Origin: Sutcliffiella horikoshii
GTDB taxonomy: Bacteria > Bacillota > Bacilli > Bacillales > Bacillaceae_I
Reading direction: 5' to 3'
Length of the DNA stretch: 64,000 bases
Assembly (NCBI GenBank): GCA_001636495.1
Contig: KV440964.1
Span: forward strand, 3,302,666-3,366,665
A program made the position numbers and the translations under genes. Shown one piece after another: positions 61,576 to 64,000 of the stretch (the stretch's first letter is position 1; every line of letters begins with the position of its first letter). Under the pieces are notes generated by a model that saw only the letters and a list, made by a program, of their open reading frames with translations, was not told where the DNA came from and did not search any database.

Positions 61576-62748
61576 TCAGAAAATCTTTAATTCTCTGATC
61601 CGTTGAACCGCCTCCATTAATCTTTCGGTACTTGTCAACAAACCTACACGGACGTAGCCATCACCATAGGTACCGAACCCTATTCCTGGTGCCACCACAA
61701 CATGCGCTTCATAGAGGAGCTTGTCTGCAAATTGCTCTGACGTGAAACCTTCCGGAACCTTTAACCATGCAAAAAAGGATCCTTTCGGAGCTGTTACCTC
61801 CCAGCCGATCTCCTGTAATCCCTGGATGAAGGCATTACGCCGGTCCTCATACAAATCCACCAATTCATGAACACATTTTTGTGTATCCAGCAATGCAGTT
61901 GCCGCCGCTTCCTGAACCGCCCCAAAAATACTGACATACATATGGTCCTGCAGAAGATTGATGGCTTTAATGACACTTGCATTCCCAACAGCAAATCCTA
62001 CGCGCCAACCGGCCATATTAAAAGTTTTCGACAATGTGTATATTTCAATGCCGACATCTTTCGCACCAGGCGTCTGGAGAAAACTTTTTGGTTTTTTCCC
62101 ATCAAATCCGATAGCACCATAAGCGAAGTCGTGTACGACACAAATATCGTGCTGATTTGCAATGTCCACCGTTTTTTTAAAAAACGCAGAAGTCGCCACA
62201 GCCCCTGTCGGATTATTGGGATAATTGAGGAACATTAGCTTTGCTTCCGCTAAAACTTCCGGATTGATATCTTCATAGTTTGGTAAAAAGTGATATACTT
62301 CTTTTAGTGGCATATATTCCATTTTCGCTTTCGCCAATGCCACACCTGACCAATAATCGGGGTAGCCTGGATCTGGGACTAGCACAGTATCTCCTTCATT
62401 CAATAAACACTGAGGTATTTCCACAAGTCCCGCTTTCCCACCAAAAAGGATGGCTACTTCTGTATTCGGATCTATGTCGACATCGTATTCCCTTTTATAG
62501 AATGTCGCAATGGCTTCTTTGAAAAAAAGATGCCCCTGAAATGGGGAGTATTTGTGATGACTCGGTTTTTCCACAGCCTCTTGCAATGATTTTACAATAT
62601 GTTCAGGTGTGGGTTGGTCCGGGTTCCCTTGTCCAAGATTGATGACATCATGACCTTGTGCCATGACATTCCCCACTTTTTCAACCAAAGAGGCAAAAAA
62701 CTGTTTCGGCAGTGTATTCAACAATTCAGATTGTTGGAAATGTTTCAT
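61576..62748 (-). CDS. mtnE: PLP aminotransferase of methionine salvage
   Basis: The 390-residue aminotransferase class I has YTLSKTFNMAGWRVGFA (PLP lysine), NLGQGNPDQPTPEHI and PDPGYPDYW. In position and family it corresponds to MtnE, which turns keto-methylthiobutyrate into methionine. ATG 62748 is chosen with AGGTG six bases away. Confidence 0.92.
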   Translation of the reverse strand: MKHFQQSELLNTLPKQFFASLVEKVGNVMAQGHDVINLGQGNPDQPTPEHIVKSLQEAVEKPSHHKYSPFQGHLFFKEAIATFYKREYDVDIDPNTEVAILFGGKAGLVEIPQCLLNEGDTVLVPDPGYPDYWSGVALAKAKMEYMPLKEVYHFLPNYEDINPEVLAEAKLMFLNYPNNPTGAVATSAFFKKTVDIANQHDICVVHDFAYGAIGFDGKKPKSFLQTPGAKDVGIEIYTLSKTFNMAGWRVGFAVGNASVIKAINLLQDHMYVSIFGAVQEAAATALLDTQKCVHELVDLYEDRRNAFIQGLQEIGWEVTAPKGSFFAWLKVPEGFTSEQFADKLLYEAHVVVAPGIGFGTYGDGYVRVGLLTSTERLMEAVQRIRELKIF

Positions 62749-62846
62749 CTTGTTCACCTACTTTAAAAATTCTTGAAATCCTAGTCACAAATCATATATG
62801 GTTAGATTCAACTTGTAAAGTATTTTTTCAACGGAGGGATATTCCT

Positions 62847-63629
62847 ATGAAATGGAAAATAACGTGTGTGCAATTTGATGTAGCCTTCGGTGATCCCGAA
62901 GCGAATATAGAAAAAGTATGTGAGCTTTTGACAGTAGCAGGCAAGGATCGTCCTGATATCATTGTTCTTCCTGAACTTTGGTCCACAGGCTACGACCTTG
63001 GACGCCTCGATAAGATTGCTGATTCAGGCGGCTTCGTTACCACTAAGTTCCTTAAATCCGCCGCAAAGGAGTTACATAGTCACATTGTTGGTGGTTCGGT
63101 TGCAAAAAAAACGAACAAAGGGATTTATAATACAATGATTACTGTAAATAACAATGGAGAGGTTGCCGGCGAATACAGCAAGCTGCATCTGTTCCGGTTA
63201 ATGGACGAACATCACTTCCTTCAACCTGGCAAGACCGATGGCATGTTTGAACTAGATGGGGAAACCTGTGCTGGTTTCATCTGTTATGATATCCGCTTCC
63301 CCGAGTGGATTCGCGCCCACACTACAAAAGATGCAAAAGCAATTTTCGTAGTTGCTGAATGGCCACTGGCAAGGGTCGATCATTGGCGTACATTGCTTAT
63401 TGCCCGTGCCATCGAAAATCAGTGCTATGTGATTGCATGTAACCGATCTGGTGCAGACCCGAAGAATACCTTCGCAGGGCATTCCATGATCATCGATCCT
63501 TGGGGCGAAATACTGGCTGAAGCCGGTGAAGGAGAAGAAATCATTACAGCTGAAATCGACTTGGCAAAAGTGGATGAAGTGAGAAAAAGAATTCCGATTT
63601 TCGAGGATAGAAGACCGCAGTATTATTGA
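62847..63629 (+). CDS. mtnU: Nitrilase-family omega-amidase-like protein
   Basis: The 260-residue carbon-nitrogen hydrolase has the triad E in VLPELWSTGY, K in EYSKLHLFR and C in GFICYDIRFPEW. By family and by divergence from mtnE it is MtnU, which hydrolyses alpha-ketoglutaramate-type amides formed by glutamine-using aminotransferases. GGAGGG lies upstream of ATG. Confidence 0.92.
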   Translation: MKWKITCVQFDVAFGDPEANIEKVCELLTVAGKDRPDIIVLPELWSTGYDLGRLDKIADSGGFVTTKFLKSAAKELHSHIVGGSVAKKTNKGIYNTMITVNNNGEVAGEYSKLHLFRLMDEHHFLQPGKTDGMFELDGETCAGFICYDIRFPEWIRAHTTKDAKAIFVVAEWPLARVDHWRTLLIARAIENQCYVIACNRSGADPKNTFAGHSMIIDPWGEILAEAGEGEEIITAEIDLAKVDEVRKRIPIFEDRRPQYY

Positions 63630-63689
63630 TTCGGTGTATGACCGTTCCTTTCCGCTGCAGGCAAAAAAAACACATATTCAATCCAAAAT

Positions 63690-63719
63690 AAAAAGGACCC
63701 CTAAATGGAGTCCTTTTCT
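63690..63719. terminator. Bidirectional terminator
   Basis: AAAAGGAC…GTCCTTTT stem between mtnU and the cold-shock gene. Confidence 0.75.
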
Positions 63720-63731
63720 ATTTGGCTAGCA

Positions 63732-63947
<216 letters not shown>

Positions 63948-64000
63948 TTAACCCACGTAAATATTACTATTCTTGCTCTTTGAAACATTTCAAGACGAAA

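Overview
The window is a chromosomal segment of an endospore-forming member of the Bacillaceae (Bacillus sensu lato). The evidence is AT-rich DNA with Shine-Dalgarno sites close to AAGGAGG, a GerA-type germinant-receptor operon, two Spo0E-like phosphatase genes, a YjcZ-type tiny spore protein behind a sigma-K-like promoter, a Mn-catalase behind a sigma-E-like promoter, CtsR boxes on clpE, and SAM (S-box), T-box and preQ1 leaders. I see no tRNA, rRNA, prophage, CRISPR array or transposase. Genus and species cannot be settled from the sequence alone.

Region by region. 0-5.4 kb: an unusual ECF sigma/zinc anti-sigma/DUF4179 fusion, a small unannotated gene, a pair of GC-rich repeats, a LysM-NlpC/P60 cell-wall hydrolase and a Mn-catalase. 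5.5-12 kb: YjcZ-like peptide, a small membrane protein plus alpha/beta hydrolase, a Spo0E-like phosphatase, a T-box-controlled and divergent argS, DUF2269 protein, NERD-domain protein and a 21-bp tandem array. 12.5-17.1 kb: a six-gene ytr/bcr-like ABC-transporter operon with its own GntR regulator and a candidate operator. 17.4-24.9 kb: small proteins, a nucleoside hydrolase, the gerA-B-C-type germination operon, repeats, a YolD-like gene and an orphan sigma factor. 25-30.4 kb: YkvS, a double AbrB-fold protein, DUF3231, and queCDEF behind a preQ1 riboswitch. 30.5-35.8 kb: membrane proteins, including a double ATP-synthase-c-like protein and a CPBP protease. 35.8-40.1 kb: metY-metX-hom behind two tandem SAM riboswitches. 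40.2-50 kb: clpE, lipoproteins, a MurE paralogue, pepF, a MarR regulator and a 5'-nucleotidase. 50-53.5 kb: a phnDCEE phosphonate-type importer in the same run as the nucleotidase. 53.8-64 kb: ZIP transporter, a second Spo0E-like gene, a divergent polysaccharide deacetylase, a CBS/ACT-like protein, CoA-disulfide reductase, the methionine-salvage genes mtnD-B-X-W (third SAM riboswitch), mtnE, mtnU and a cold-shock protein.

Functionally the strongest theme is sulfur-amino-acid economy: transsulfhydrylation genes (metYX-hom) and methionine salvage (mtnWXBD) sit about 20 kb apart under S-box control. A family of GC-rich foldback repeats (types A and B, nine copies) is scattered through the intergenic DNA. 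In both sulfur operons a type A copy lies between the riboswitch terminator and the first start codon, so it becomes part of the read-through mRNA leader.

The most unusual items are the one-piece sigma/anti-sigma/sensor protein with a palindrome at its promoter, the double c-subunit-like membrane protein, the A/B repeat family, the 21-bp G-tract array, and the MurE paralogue whose DNPR motif reads DNPL.
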